From contig CANRHA010000002.1 of NCBI GenBank assembly GCA_947630315.1, positions 1 through 31,487 of the forward strand: DNA of 31,487 nt, given 5' to 3'. The position numbers were made by a program, and so were the translations under genes. Every line of letters begins with the position of its first letter. Position 1 is the first letter of the stretch. This document shows positions 1-12,600 of the stretch, piece by piece. The notes below the pieces were generated by a model. The model searched no databases. It worked only from the letters and a program-made list of their open reading frames with translations, and had not been told where the DNA came from. This DNA comes from an uncultured Clostridia bacterium (GTDB lineage Bacteria > Bacillota > Clostridia > Oscillospirales > Ruminococcaceae).

Positions 1-5
1 CATAG

Positions 6-64
6 CAGAACCCCCTCCCCTCGAGGGGAGGGGCAGGGGGAGAGGTGATTTAAATAGCATGAGC
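6..64. repeat. GC-rich palindromic intergenic repeat, copy 1
   Basis: A 22-bp perfect palindrome centred on CTCGAG (12-33) is followed by a G-rich arm and the motif GTGATTTAAATAGCATGAG (46-64). The same order of elements recurs at 298-358 with about three quarters of positions matching by eye. It lies outside any coding region and looks like a dispersed, non-coding repeat of the REP/MITE kind. Mobility is not shown. Confidence 0.55.
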
Positions 65-71
65 GGATAGT

Positions 72-252
72 AGTTAGAGAGTAGTTGTTAGTTGTTAGTT
101 GAAGAAGCCTTGAAGGCGTGGCAATATGAGGGCAAGCGAATACATTTAACAAGGTAGGCGCGGGCGGCTGTGGGCTGTATCGCAAGCTTCCAAAAGAGCG
201 ATTCTGTTTTCTGATATCTGATTTCTGACTTCTGTACAGCGCCGCCCGCGCC
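72..252. repeat. Inverted repeat enclosing short degenerate tandem repeats
   Basis: A perfect 12-bp inverted repeat, GGCGCGGGCGGC at 157-168 and GCCGCCCGCGCC at 241-252, encloses a 72-nt loop. The loop contains a degenerate run of TCTGATAT/TCTGATTT/CTGACTTCTG (about 207-235). Just before it, 72-101 is a TAGTTGT-type microrepeat. No open reading frame of note occurs. It could be a non-autonomous repeat element or a structured RNA segment; nothing decides between these. Confidence 0.35.
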
Positions 253-297
253 GACTCACCCCTCCCCCTACTGACCTATGCAGAAAGTCTCGGCTTC

Positions 298-378
298 GAA
301 GCACCCCTTCCCTCGAGGGGAGAGGGTTGGGGAGTAGGGTGATTCAAATAGCATGAGAAAATTTCCGCAAGGAAATTT
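298..378. repeat. GC-rich palindromic intergenic repeat, copy 2, with hairpin
   Basis: This is the second copy of the element at 6-64: a CCCTCGAGGG palindrome, a G-rich arm and GTGATTCAAATAGCATGAG (339-357). A perfect 8-bp hairpin follows, AAATTTCC (359-366) and GGAAATTT (371-378) with a GCAA loop, and then GCGAGTACCTTTTTT. The last motif resembles GCGAATACCTTT in the copy at 449-487, so the hairpin looks inserted into, or expanded within, a common repeat. Confidence 0.5.
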
Positions 379-397
379 GCGAGTACCTTTTTTCAGC

Positions 398-410
398 GTG
401 TCAGCGACAC
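398..410. other. Small stem-loop in intergenic region
   Basis: GTGTC (398-402) and GACAC (406-410) pair across a three-base loop. It sits between two intergenic repeat copies and is not followed by a T-tract in either direction, so it is not called a terminator. Function is unknown. Confidence 0.25.
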
Positions 411-448
411 TTTGAATTGCTTTATTATCCATGGCGCACAATCTACCG

Positions 449-487
449 GATCATTTAAGATAGCATGAGCGAAGCGAATACCTTTCC
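449..487. repeat. Intergenic repeat core ATAGCATGAG...GCGAATACCTTT
   Basis: A third, shorter copy of the intergenic repeat without the GC-rich palindrome: ATCATTTAAGATAGCATGAG followed by CGAAGCGAATACCTTTCC. The CGAATACCTTT half is also found as a perfect inverted repeat at 20428-20471 between the two large gene loci, linking the two intergenic regions. From 488 to 627 I see no gene; only a fragment of the same motif (about 533-549) is recognisable. Confidence 0.45.
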
Positions 488-627
488 ATCAGTTGGGAGG
501 CACGAGGGTGGGCTTTTTATGAGGAATTTACACATCTTTAAATAGCATTCTCTTGCAAACCCACCAAACTGGCGCAGCCTCGCTCTGTTCCACACGCCCT
601 GAATAGAGCGTTATAAATTTTCCCCCT

Positions 628-666
628 AAAAAAGCGGAACCCGTTTGTCGGGCTCCGCCATTTTTT
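628..666 (-). terminator. Rho-independent terminator of the giant minus-strand gene
   Basis: On the minus strand GCGGAGCCCG (658-649) pairs with CGGGTTCCGC (643-634), giving ten base pairs with one G-T wobble and a five-base loop. A run of six T (633-628) follows. It starts only a few bases after the stop codon at 665-667. The A-tract on the other side of the stem could make it work in both directions. Confidence 0.9.
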
Positions 667-3600
667 ATTCTTTTTTCCTTGCCGCGGGTTTTGCATACAC
701 ACTCTCCGCCGCCTCCCCGCCGTCAAGGTCTTCCTCGGCTGTGCGCCCCTCGGTGGGCCGCTCGATCTCGACCTCGCCGGGGTCCTCCGGCTCGTCGTCC
801 GGCTCCTCGGGTTCGGTGCCGCCGCCCGAGCCTTCCGGCTTAGGCTTTTCGGGGAACACAAACAGCTTATTCGTGATGACCGCCTCAATGTTCTCCCCGG
901 CGGTTATAACGCCGTTTGCATTCACCTCAGATATCATCGGGTAGCTGTGTACGGGCTTTTCGGTGATGCTGTACTCGGCGCCCTCGGGCAGGCCGTAAAC
1001 GGTTACGCTCTCGCCGCCGCGCAGTTTGATCACGCCGTTATCCGCGACGGTCCCGCTGTACGCTCCGTCATAGACGTACGCGCCGGTAAGCGGCAGGCCG
1101 TCGGCGCCGTAGAGCCTCAGCGTAAACTCGAAGCCGAACCTGCTTCCCGTAACCTGATCGTTATTGTCAAGAAGCTTCTTTGTGAGGGTCAGGCTGCCGG
1201 TCCTGATGTAGTAAACATACTCAGCCTCGACGGTCTCGCCGGCGGTCACAGCCCCCTCGGTTCCGCTTTCCGATTTGTTGTAATGCAGATCGTCGGACTG
1301 TGAAACAAGCTCCGTCTTATAGCTTAACCCTGCGGGAAGATCGGGCGCTATGGCCGTTTCGCCGCCCTTAAGGGTGATGAACGCGACGCCGGTTTCATCA
1401 AATACCATAAGCTGATCGCCGCTCGCCTCGGCCCCGGCGTATTTTTCGGTGATGTGTGAGGGATACTTAAATCCGCTTCCCACGCCTTCAAGCGTCACTT
1501 TGTAGGTGAACTCGGCGCGGTCGTCGGTGCGTATCATTCCGCTGTCGTCCTCAACCGTTACCGAAACGCTCAGATCGCCCGCGTTCCACCTGTTGGTGAA
1601 TACCGCCGTCTGATTCGCTCCGCTCGGCACGGTTCCGATATCATTGACCGAGGACACAAGGTAGTAAAGGCTGCCGGTCTCGGTGACGGTATACCTTGCC
1701 CCTGCGGGAAGACCGTTTATCCTCTTTGATTCGCCGTGTTTAAGGCTGAACGTTATCAGCGCGTCTCCGTTCGGCGCTGTAGCTATGCTGCTTATTCCGC
1801 CGTTGTTGATCGCCGCTACAGGATAATTTTCCTCCAAAAGCGCCGCCATAACAAGCCCGCTCGGGTCTTCCACCGCAACGGTAAACTCAAATTCTTCATC
1901 GGTCACCGTGCCTATGATGTTGTTCACAACGGTCAGCGAACCTACAGTGTCGGAGTCGTCTATCTGCTTAATGTTTCTGAATTTTACCTCCGTTACGCTG
2001 CCTTCGGCTATTACTCCCGATACCGGCGCCGCGTATTCAATGCCGTTGCATTCGGTCAGATAGCCGTCTGTGTTCGCATCGGTCTCCGTAACGGTGTAGC
2101 TAATGCCTGCGGGCAGGCCCTCAGCGGTCGCGGAACGCCCGTGGCCGAGGGTGAATACCGCCGTGCCGGTGCCGTCAAATACCATGTCTCCGTAGCGGCC
2201 TGTTACCGGCGCGGTCACGGTAAACGTGAAGGTCCTTGACGGGTCGGCCGCGTTTCCGCCGATAAAGTCGGTGACGGTAAGGCTGCCGGTGCGAAGGGTG
2301 TTTGTAAACGCAACGTTTGCGCCGTCCGCGGTGATCATTCCCGCCGCTGCGCCGCTTACCTCGGAGATATATCCCGAGGCGGAAATAACGTCCTCATAAA
2401 CGCTGTATGCGGTGCCCTCGGGCAGAGGAACGGTTATGCTCTCGCCGTCGGAAAGCTCAAACTGCGCTATGCCGTCGGGCCCGGTCGTGATCTCTCCGAA
2501 TACGCCCTCAAGAGGTTCTCCCGCCGGATCGGCAAGCGAAAGGGTAAACCCGAAGCTCTCGCTGCCGCTGCCGCCTATTACCGTCTTGGATACGGTCAGG
2601 CTGCCGGGCACAGTAAGCGTATTCACAAACGACGCGTTCGCGCTCATGCTTTCGGGTATGATGCCCTGCGCGCCGCTCGATGCCGTAACATATCCGCGCT
2701 GATCGGCCTCTATCTCGACAACTTCATACGCCGCCCCTGCGGGAAGCCCCGCCATGGTGACGCTCTCGCCGTTGAACAGCGTGAAGGTCGCCGTGCCATC
2801 GGCATCAAAGTAAATATCTCCGTAAATTCCCGGCTCGATCCCACCTATAACGGTGACAACGTAGCTGAACTCATCCGCGCCGCCTATTACCGTATTTTTG
2901 ACGGTGAGGCTGCCGGTGCGCCTTGTATTTATGAACTCGACGTTCGCGTTGGCTATAGCCGGTATAACTCCCGAGCAGTCGTCGGTAAATTCGGTGACGT
3001 AGCCCTCGGCGTCGGCGTCGGTTTCAATAACCGTATAGCTTGCGCCAGCCGGAAGCCCGACTGCGGTAATGCTCTCGCCGGGGGCAAGGGTAAACGCCGC
3101 AAGCCCCGATGCGTCGAATATCATATCTCCGTAAACGCCCGAAACAGGCTCCTCGCCGTAAACCTGAACGGTGTAGCTGAACGCCTTTGAGCCGCCTATT
3201 ACGGTATTTTTAACGGTCAGACCGCCTACGGCTCCGGCTTCTCTTTCGTTAAAGAACATTACCGTTACCGCGCCGTCGGCAGGCACCGTGCCCACGGTGT
3301 TGCCGGAATCGGTGGTCTTAAAGCCCTCCGAATCCTCGGCGTTTTCATAAACGGTGTAGCCTACGTCTGCGGGAAGCCCGACAGCCGTCGCGACTTCGCC
3401 GTTTGAAAGGCTGAATCTCGCCTCGCCGGCGATAAATTCAAGATCGCCGTAGACGCCGTTTACAGACGTATCCGCAAGGGCGAGGGTGAACCCGAACTCG
3501 CGCAGCATATCTTCGTCGGTTCCGGCGACAGCCTTTGTAACGGTTATATCGCCGAACTTCTCGGCCACAAACGAGTAGTTGTTTACTATCTCGGCCGCGG

Positions 3601-6600
3601 CGTCGATGTTCTTAAGAAGCCCGCTGTAGATGTTTTCGGGGTCGGGCGTGAAGTTTGTGACCGGCTCCTCGGAGATAGTGTAGGCGGACCCTGCGGGGAT
3701 ATCGCAAAGAGTGACCGATTCGCCGTCGCCGAGATTTATCATAAGTCTGCCGTCAGAGACAGCGCCTCTTACGCCGTTTGTCTCGTAGATTATACCCGAT
3801 ACGGGCAGACCGTATTCATCGGTTATATCTACCGTGAATCTGAACTTGATGCCCGCAGGGGCGCTGCCGTCGTCCGAATGAACGGTCTTTTTAACCGTGA
3901 GGTTCGCCATCGGCAGGGCCTCGACGTAGTTTGAAGATATCCACGGGTAGCCGTCGCTCGGGGTCGATACGACTTCATCTTTGCCCTCGTAAACGTATCC
4001 GCAGGAACTCCAGCCGGAGGCAGTAGATACCTCGGGAACCCTTACTTGGTAGCTTACCGTTACCCTTCCCGGCTCGGTTACTGTCGGCTCGCCGTCGGGA
4101 TCCGTAAACGTCCATGTGACGGTGCCGCTTGCGGGGTCGTATACCGCGTTGCCGTCAGAGGACCCTATATATTCAAGTCCGTCGGGGATAATGTCGGCTA
4201 TTGTGAGATTCTTTACTCCCGCGCCGGATATCTCGGCGGTGAGGTAGTAGGTGATCATATCCCCTGCCCTTACGCTTAAGGATTCGACCATGTCGGTGCC
4301 GTCTATAGATTCGCGCTTTTCAAGCTCTACCGTTGCGACGGGGTTGATAACTTCATTTGAATCGTCCTCGGCGGAGGGCTCCCCGGAAGGTTCGCCAGGC
4401 TCGGAATCGACATAAACCTCAGCGTGAGAAGTGTTGCTTACGCTGCCGAGTTCGGCGGCGGTCTCATTTACCTTTACGGTAAGCTCGACCTCGCCCGCTT
4501 CAAGCCCGCGCGCTTCTATAGTCCATGTCACGGTGCGGGTGTCGGGATCGTATTCGTAGCCGTCCGTGGCTTCTATAAGCTCTACGCCCTCCGAGAGGGT
4601 GTCGGTTATAACGACCTTGGCGTCCTTAAGCTTCGGGTTGCGCCAATTTATGGTGTAGCTCAGGGTGTCGCCGGTCCTTACGCTTTCGCCCTCGCCCGGA
4701 TAGTTCTGGGTCTTGGTGACAAAGTCGGTGAACCTGCCGTACTCGTCATAGTGCCTGTTGAGGTAATCGGCCTTAAGCTCTGCGGCGCTGCTTACCGTCG
4801 ACGAGAACGTGTATCTCTCCTCGCCGTTTACAGATGTATCGTACCCGTCCGCCGGCAGCTGCTCGACCGTTACGAGCGCGCCCTCGGGTATGCCGGTGAC
4901 GGTGAACTTTTCGCCGTGGGTAAGCTCTATCGTTCCGCCGCTCGTTATCTTTCCGGATATCTCGCGCGGGCTTGCAGCTCCGCCGACCGTAAACAGCGAC
5001 GCGCCGCCCTTAGGTCCTACGGTGTAGTTGTAGCTCGCCGGCAGGCCGTCCGAGCCGGTAACGGTAACTTTATACTCAAACGGCAGAGTTACGTCTATTC
5101 CGGTGCCGGTGAGGGTGTTTGTGACGGTTATGCCGCCGGTCAGGTAGCGGTTGATGAATTGAACTTCGCCGCCCGAAACGCCGTCGACGTATACTTCATA
5201 TTCAAGCCCGCCCTTAAGGTTGTCGGTGACTTCTACCGTTACGGTATGCACAGTTTTGTCGTAGATCATTCCGAGGGTGTCGGAGGATATCTCCGAGACC
5301 TTAAAGGTATAAGTTCCCTTGTCGCCGAACGTTCCGAGGCTTACCGTTGTTTTGCCTGCAATATTGCCCTCGGCGCTGTCGTAATCATCGGAATAAATGG
5401 TTACCGAGGCTTCGGTATCCTTTCCGAGGCCGTTTTCATCGGTTACGCCGAACCTGTATTCCTCGTCGTGAGGCAGGGCGTTCGGGTCGTCGGGGATAAC
5501 GAGCTTAGAGATGTCAAACGTTACCTCGCCTGTGTCTGCGGCGGAATAGGTGTTGGTGAATACTATTTCTTCCGCCTCGTCTCCGTCTGCGTATATCGCC
5601 ATATCCGCGCGGAGCTTGCCGTCCTTTGCACCCGTGGCGGGGTCGGTATCGGTAACGGTGTAAACGACCGTGTATACCGTTTCGTCATATTTAACGCCGT
5701 CAAGTTCGCCGCCCGCAGGGATAACTTCCTTTACGGTAACGGTGTAAACTCCGGGCTTGGTGAATGTGATCCCGCCGATATTCGCCTTGGCGGTAACTTC
5801 TCCGGCAGAGTCGGCCGCGGCTGTCGCCGTAACGGTGCGCTCGCCCTCGCCGAGTACTGCTCCGCCCTCGGGCGCGTCAAGGCTTACAGTAAAGCTGTAC
5901 TCCTCGCCCTCGATAAGGCCCCTCTCGCCCGACATCTTCTTTTCTATCTCGGGGAGGGTCTCGGTATCTGCTTTAACGGTATAAAGGTTCTTATAGGTTA
6001 TGACCGTGCCGTCAAATTCGCCTACAAACTCGCCGGTCTCAAGCTGCGTGTTTACGGTCTTTTCGTCGGTCATATCCTCGGTTTTGGATACCGTCTCGGC
6101 GGTATCCTTATAGGTGTAAAGCTCGCCAACGCTTACGAATGAGTAGCCGAGCGCGGCGTCTTGGGCTCCGAGCTTTTGCTCTACCGAATAGTAGACCCTG
6201 CCGTAGGGTATATCCTCGATGGTAAAGCTGTTGTCGCCGTATCCCGCCAACGTAAACGCGTATACGCCCGAGCCTTCGGATGTTTCGACAAACTCTACGG
6301 GTACGCTGATGTCCTCTTCCTCGTCATCATCATACAGCGCAGCGATCTCAAACAGCGGCTTTTCGTAGAATATCCTGAACGTTGCGGTGCGCTTGCCGTC
6401 TTCGTTGCGCTCGGCGTCCGGCGAGATGTGATCGCCCCAGACCTTTATTTCGTACTCGAACGCCTTGGTGCGGTCAAATTCAAGCCCTTCGGGGTCGGTC
6501 GTGACTTCGGTGGTAACGGTCAGAGTGCAGGGTATAGGTCCGTAGGTGTTCACAAACGCGGGCTTATCGGCGGCGCTCTGCTCGCCGTACATGTATTCGG

Positions 6601-9600
6601 TATCTACCTTAAGCTCGCCGGTCTTCGGGTCAACGGTGACGTTGAACGTTACGGTAACCGCGCGGCGTCCGTAGCCTACCCGCTCTACCCTCTCTGACTC
6701 GGTCGGCTGATTTTCGCTGACCGTAAAGGTGTAGCTTCCCTCACGCTTGATAATAACGTTGCCGAGGCGGACTTTGTTCATCTTGTTGACCGCGGTTATG
6801 CTGCCGTCCGAGCCCGAAACGGCTTCGGAATCCGCAACGTCGGTCTCGATGTCTGCAGAGTCGTAATCGTCATGGGTCATGGTGAAGCTGAACCTGCCGT
6901 CGTAGAGGGTCGTGAACTTGTTGTAAAGCTCGTCGTTTATGCCCTCGGTAAGCGCAAGCCTGTCGCCGCCGGTCATGGTGTTTATAAGCCGCTTGTCAAA
7001 GGTCATCTCTACCGTCTTTGCGTTCGGGATAAATGTGTTCTCAAACTCGGTCGGGGTGTAGCTTACATCAGATATCCTCAGCTTGCCGCCGTCGTCGGTA
7101 ACGGTGTAAACTATCTCCACGGTCTTGGCGTCCTTAACTATGCTTCCGTATTCATTTTCATACGGCGCGGCGTCCTCGGAAACCGTTACCTTATACACGC
7201 CTGCCTTTGCAAATTTCAGGCCGCTTACCGATACTTCGCCTATTCCGCCGCTGCCGCCGGTGGTCTTAAGTACCGTTGACGCGCTGAATCCGTCGCCCCA
7301 GCCCGCCGTGCCCGGCTCGGGGGCTTTTTCGGCCGCGCCTACTATCTCCATTACCTCGGCGTTAAAGCTGAACGCCTCCGGGAAGTCAACAGGCGTTCCG
7401 CGTTCGGTTTTCAAGGTCTTCGGTATGCTGACAACGTTGTTGTCGGCGCCGCCGACGGTCTTCGGGTCGTCGACGCTTACGCTCTCGGGGATATACCTGT
7501 TGGTTATATCTATCAGATATTTCTCGGTCGCGCCGGTCGATGCGCCGTCAACTTTGCAGTCGGCTATTCTGAGCTTGCCGCCGTCGTCTATAACGCTTAC
7601 CGTTACATTTACGGGTGAGACTGCGATAAATCCGCTGTCGGTCGCAACGGCGCTGCCGTTGAACCTCTCGGCAACTGTCTCGGTGACGGTGTAGTTATAG
7701 TCTCCCGCCTTAGTAAACTCGGGCAGATCGAATGTGATATCGCCTATTTCGGCCTTGTTGCTTTCGGTGACGGCCGCTACGGTCTTTTCGTCGATGTGAT
7801 CGCCCGAAAGCGCGAATGTGAAGTCGTACTCGTGGCCGTCGGGCAGGGCGTTGCCGGTGACGGTCTTATGAACTCCGAGGGTGAATCCTACCTTATCGGG
7901 AGCGTAGGCGTTCACAAAATCAAGCTTTGCACTCTTTGTTGTTTCGTCATAATCGGTCGCGCCGGTGCAGCTCACTTTAAGTCCGTGATCGGTTCCGGTT
8001 CCGCTTACCTCGTCGACGACTTTGACATTGAGGGTATAGCTGTTTGTCTCGTGGAAGCCGTGGTTGTTAGAGTTTACATCTTCAACCGGCTTGCCGTCTA
8101 CTTCTTCCGAAACAGTCTCGGAAACGGTGTAGATGTGCTCCCCTGCCGCCTCGTAGGTTATTGAACCGAGGGAGATCTCCTTGGCGGTACCGTAAGTGAA
8201 CTCATCGGCATTCACCGATTTTTCAAGAAGCTTTTCGCCGTCCTCATAGAGCGTGAATGTGAACGTGTAATCGTGCCCCTCGGGCAGATCGTTGCCGGTG
8301 AGGGTCTTATTTACGCTGACGTTCAGGGCGGTGCTTCCTGCGTCGTAATCGTTTACAAACGGTATCACGGCCTTATTTTCGGTGATAGTCGCGTCTGCGT
8401 CGGGCGAAACGGTGCAACCATTGACCTTTAAAACGCCCTTGTCGTCAATGACGGTTACGGTCAAGGTGAAGCTATCGTATACCGCCTTAAATCCGCCGTA
8501 ACTGATACTTTCAGTGACGGTAAACTTATATGTTCCCGCGGCGGTAAAGTCTATCTTCGAGATGCTCTTCGGGCCGTCCTTAAGGGCATATTTGCCCTCG
8601 GCCCTCTCGCCGAGATCATTATAAGTAACCTCGGCGGTTTCGCCCGTTACGGTTGCGCCTGTGGGGTTGGCGCTGTCGGGCGTGAGGGTGAAGTCGAACA
8701 TCGCATAGTTCTCAGGCAGTACGTCGCCGGTGACGGTTTTATCAATAAATACCTCAAAGCCTTTAACATCTTCGGGGTTGTAGAAGTTTTCTACATCGAC
8801 CACAGCTTCGGTTCCGGTCTTTTCGGTCGATCCTACTTTGTAGCCGGAAATCACAAGCTTGCCTTCGCCGTTATCGGCAACTTCAACAGTTATCGCGGGG
8901 AGCGCGGGGATAGTAAAACCGCAGTTGCAGGGAGTTTTGTAAAGGTCTGTGACCGTCTCGGCAAGGTTGTAGGTATATGTTCCCGCCTCGGTGAACGTAA
9001 GATCGAATGTCAGCGGGGGTATGCTGTCCTTATTGGAGTTGTCTATTCCTGCGATTGTCTGCGCGTCCGCAGAGGGAGCCGTTCCGCCGCCGTTCTTGAT
9101 CCTGCTGAGGGAGAACTCGAAGTTATATTCGTTGTCCTCATCAAGAACCGTGTTGCCGTCAACCGTCTTATTTACGGTGATCTTAAACTCCGCGTCAGCG
9201 GGGTTGTAGGTGTTGACAATTTCAACCTCCGCCGCGCCGGAGCTGAATATTTCATCGCCGTCAAGCGTGCAGGATTTAACCTCAAGCTCGCCGCCGATAT
9301 CCTCAACATGAACGCTCAAAACGTACTTGGTGGTGTTCTCAGCAAATCCTGCGGGAACATCGTCCTCGGTCACAGTGAGGGTGTAATATCCGCTCTCGCT
9401 GAATGTGATCGTCTTAAATTCTGCCTTTGCGCCGGCTTTGAGGGCTTCCGCATTGGCGCTGAGCGTAATCTCACCGTTGGTGATCGTAACCTTGTCGGCA
9501 TGGTCGCCCGTAGCCTCAACATTGAAGCTGAAGCTGTAGGTCGTGTCGCTCAGAAGCTCGTTGCCGGTGACTTTCTTAAGCACACTCAGGTCAAGCTCCG

Positions 9601-12600
9601 CGTCAGCGGGGTCGTAGGTGTTGGTGAAGCCGAGGGTGTCGGTGTTGCTTTCGGAGTTGTATTCGTCGTCGTCTCCGTCTGAGTATCCGTTAATTATCAG
9701 CTTGCCGCCAATGTCCTTGACGGTGATCGTCACTGTGTACTTATCGGGCGATTTGTGGAACGTTGCTACCTCCGTGCCACCGTCCTTGGTCGATGTCTCG
9801 GACACGGTGAAGGTGTACTTTCCCGGCTCGGTGAAGGTAATAGCACCGAAACTGTCATCAAAGTCTTTGACCGTTCCGTCCGTGGTGAAGGTGAGCTCAG
9901 TTTTGGTGGGCATTGTCACACCGTCAGTTTTTACAGATGTATTTTCAAGCTTGAAGTCAAACTCGTAATTGTGGCCATCTACAAGCTCGTTGCCGTCTAC
10001 GGTCTTTGAAACGCCGAAAGTAAAATCGACAGACGTGTAGCTGTATTTGTTAGTGTAATTTACTGTTGCGGTGTTGTCCGAAACTGTGAGCGGTTTGCCA
10101 TCAAAGGTTACGCTTTCGATCTCCAGCTTGCCGCCGGTATCTTTAATCTTTATAACAAGATTCGTTGCCTTGTCGGGCGTTGCGGTGAAGCCGGAGTTGG
10201 TAACGCCGTCGGCAGGTTTGCTGTCGGTGATTCTCTCGGAAATGGTGTAGGTATATGTTCCCACCTTAGTAAAGGTCAATTCTCCGAAGCTGCCGGAAAG
10301 GGGGCCTGCTCCGGTCTTTACCTCTGCAAACGTGACATCTTCGCCGCCCGTTGCGCCGGTTACGGAGGGCGCCTTGATATCAAACGCAAACGTATAGGTG
10401 TGATCTTTGGGCAGAGCGCTGCCGGTCAGGGTCTTGCTGAGATTGAGGGTGAGCTTCGCTTCGTCGGGGTCGTAGGTATTGACAAACGTTACGGTTTTTT
10501 CGGTGATTGCAGGGTCGGGCTCGGTAGGCTTGTAGGTCTCGTCAACCTCGCCAATATGCGCAATATACAGCTCGCCGCCCTTATCGCCGACAACTACCGT
10601 TACCTTCTGCGCCGCGGGAGGATCCTTGAAGCCCGACACGGTAACGTTGTTCTCGCTGACGGTGAAGGCATATGTTCCCGCCTTGGTGAATGTAAGCTCG
10701 GACGTTGCGGTGTTTGTTGTCTCGCCCTCGTTAAGTGTCACGGTGGGTTTGGGCGTGCCTACGGTAACGCCGTCGGTCTTCTCGGGAACGATCTCAAATC
10801 CGAAACTATATGTATTCGGCAGGGCGTTGCTGTCCACGGACATCTGCTTTTCAATGTTGAGGGTCAGCGTTGCCGGCTTGGGATCATAGTTATTCGTGAA
10901 GCCTACGGTACCGACGAAGTAATCCTTATCTGTGCCTTGCCCCTTAAGATTTGTAATGAGGTCTCCATCATCGATCTTATAGCTTTCAACGCGCATCTTG
11001 CCGATGTCGTCAACAACATTGACGGTCACGGTGTGGCTTCTTACATCATCTGATTTGAACGCCGATGAAGCGTCGACACCGTCATCTGTTATGGTCTCGG
11101 TGACCGTGAACTTATACTCGCCAGGTTCGGAAAAGTCGACGCCTATATACTTTGTGACCGTATCTGTTCCTGCTGTCTTGAAGGCGCTTCCCAAGATAGT
11201 ATCGCTTTTTTTATCATTGTAGAACTTCACTTCGTGATCGTGAGTCGAGTCTGCGAGCGCAACATCAAACTTAAACTCATAATGGCCTTCGGGCAGGGTG
11301 CCGACAAGGGTCTTTTGTATCGCGAAGATAAAGTGCGACGGATCGGCGTGGTAGGTGTTTGTGAAGCTAAGCGTGGTCTCGGCGGTGGACGTGTTCGGCT
11401 TTTCCGACTTTTCTCCGCCGGTAATGCTCGTGACCGTCAGCTGGCCATTATCATCTTCAACCACAACGGTGATGGTTATTGAGCCGGGCTGGGTGTCGAA
11501 CGCGCCCTTGGGCGCCTCAGCAGACGTGCTGCCGGTGATCGTAAGAATGTCGTCCTCGGTGACGGTGAAGTTGTAGGTTCCCGCATGGTCAAAGGTGATG
11601 CTGTCGAATGACAAATGCTGCGTGCGATCGGCGGCATTCTCCTTATAATCCCCTCCTATGCCGGTGAAGTCCTGTTTAATTGGATCGGTGATTTGTTTGA
11701 GTTTAGCAGGAAGAGTTGCCGACTTACTATCGTCCGAAGCTTCCGAAAGCGTAAACTCAAACTCGTACTTATGCCCCTCGGCAAGCGGCGCATGGGGATC
11801 GGCAAGCACGACAACGTTATCTACATTAACTTTCAGCGTTGCCGGCTTGGGTGTGTAGCCGTTTTCAAACGTGAGGGTGACGGCGGCGTTTTTGTCCGTT
11901 CCCGTTTTCGTTCCGCCGGAAATTTCGGTCACGGCGAGCTGCCCGCCCATATCCTTGACCGTCACGGTGATGGTCTGAGGCGCGGCACCGGTGAACATAC
12001 CCTCGTGGCTCGTCTCGGTGACGGTGAACCGATATTCTCCGGCCGCGGTGAAAGTAAGTCTACTAAACGAAACCGCTGCGGATTCTTTCGCACCAGCAGG
12101 CACGGTCGCGGTCGCGGTGTCGCGTGTTATTACGGGATAATTGTCTGTTCCTCCGGCTGTAAGCTTAAAGCCAAAGTTATAGTCCGACGTCAGAGCGTCG
12201 CTGGTCGCGCTGATCTTCTTGACGACATTTATATCGAGGGTCGCGTCCTCGGGGTCATAGGTGTTGATGAAGCTGAGGGTGGCGGCGGCGGAACTGTTTA
12301 CAGTGACCTCGCCATATGAGTATTTATCAATAGCAAGCTTGCCGCCCAGGTCCTTGACGGTGATCGTCACGGTGTACTTATCGGGCGATTTGCGGAACGT
12401 TTCTACCTCTGTGCCGCCGTCCTTGGTCGATGTCTCGGATACGGTGAAGGTGTACTCTCCCGGCTCGGTGAAGGTTATGTCGTCAAAGTTGCCGGAGAGT
12501 TTATCGCCGCTTTTACCCTTTGTGAGGGTGAGCTCAGTTTTGGTGGGCATTGTCACGCCGGCGGTTGCGGTTGTATCAAGCTTGAAGTCAAACTCGTAAT

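Noticed and set aside
538..888. Alternative minus-strand frame overlapping the C-terminal tail, checked for a frameshifted LPXTG anchor
   Set aside because: The frame has no LPXTG, no hydrophobic segment and is Arg/Ser-rich. It also reads through the terminator.
4424..6142. 572-codon open frame on the plus strand
   Set aside because: It lies fully antisense to the repeat modules of the giant minus-strand gene, follows the third-position bias of that gene and shows no recognisable domain or ribosome site. The same holds for the many other plus-strand frames between 645 and 19900.
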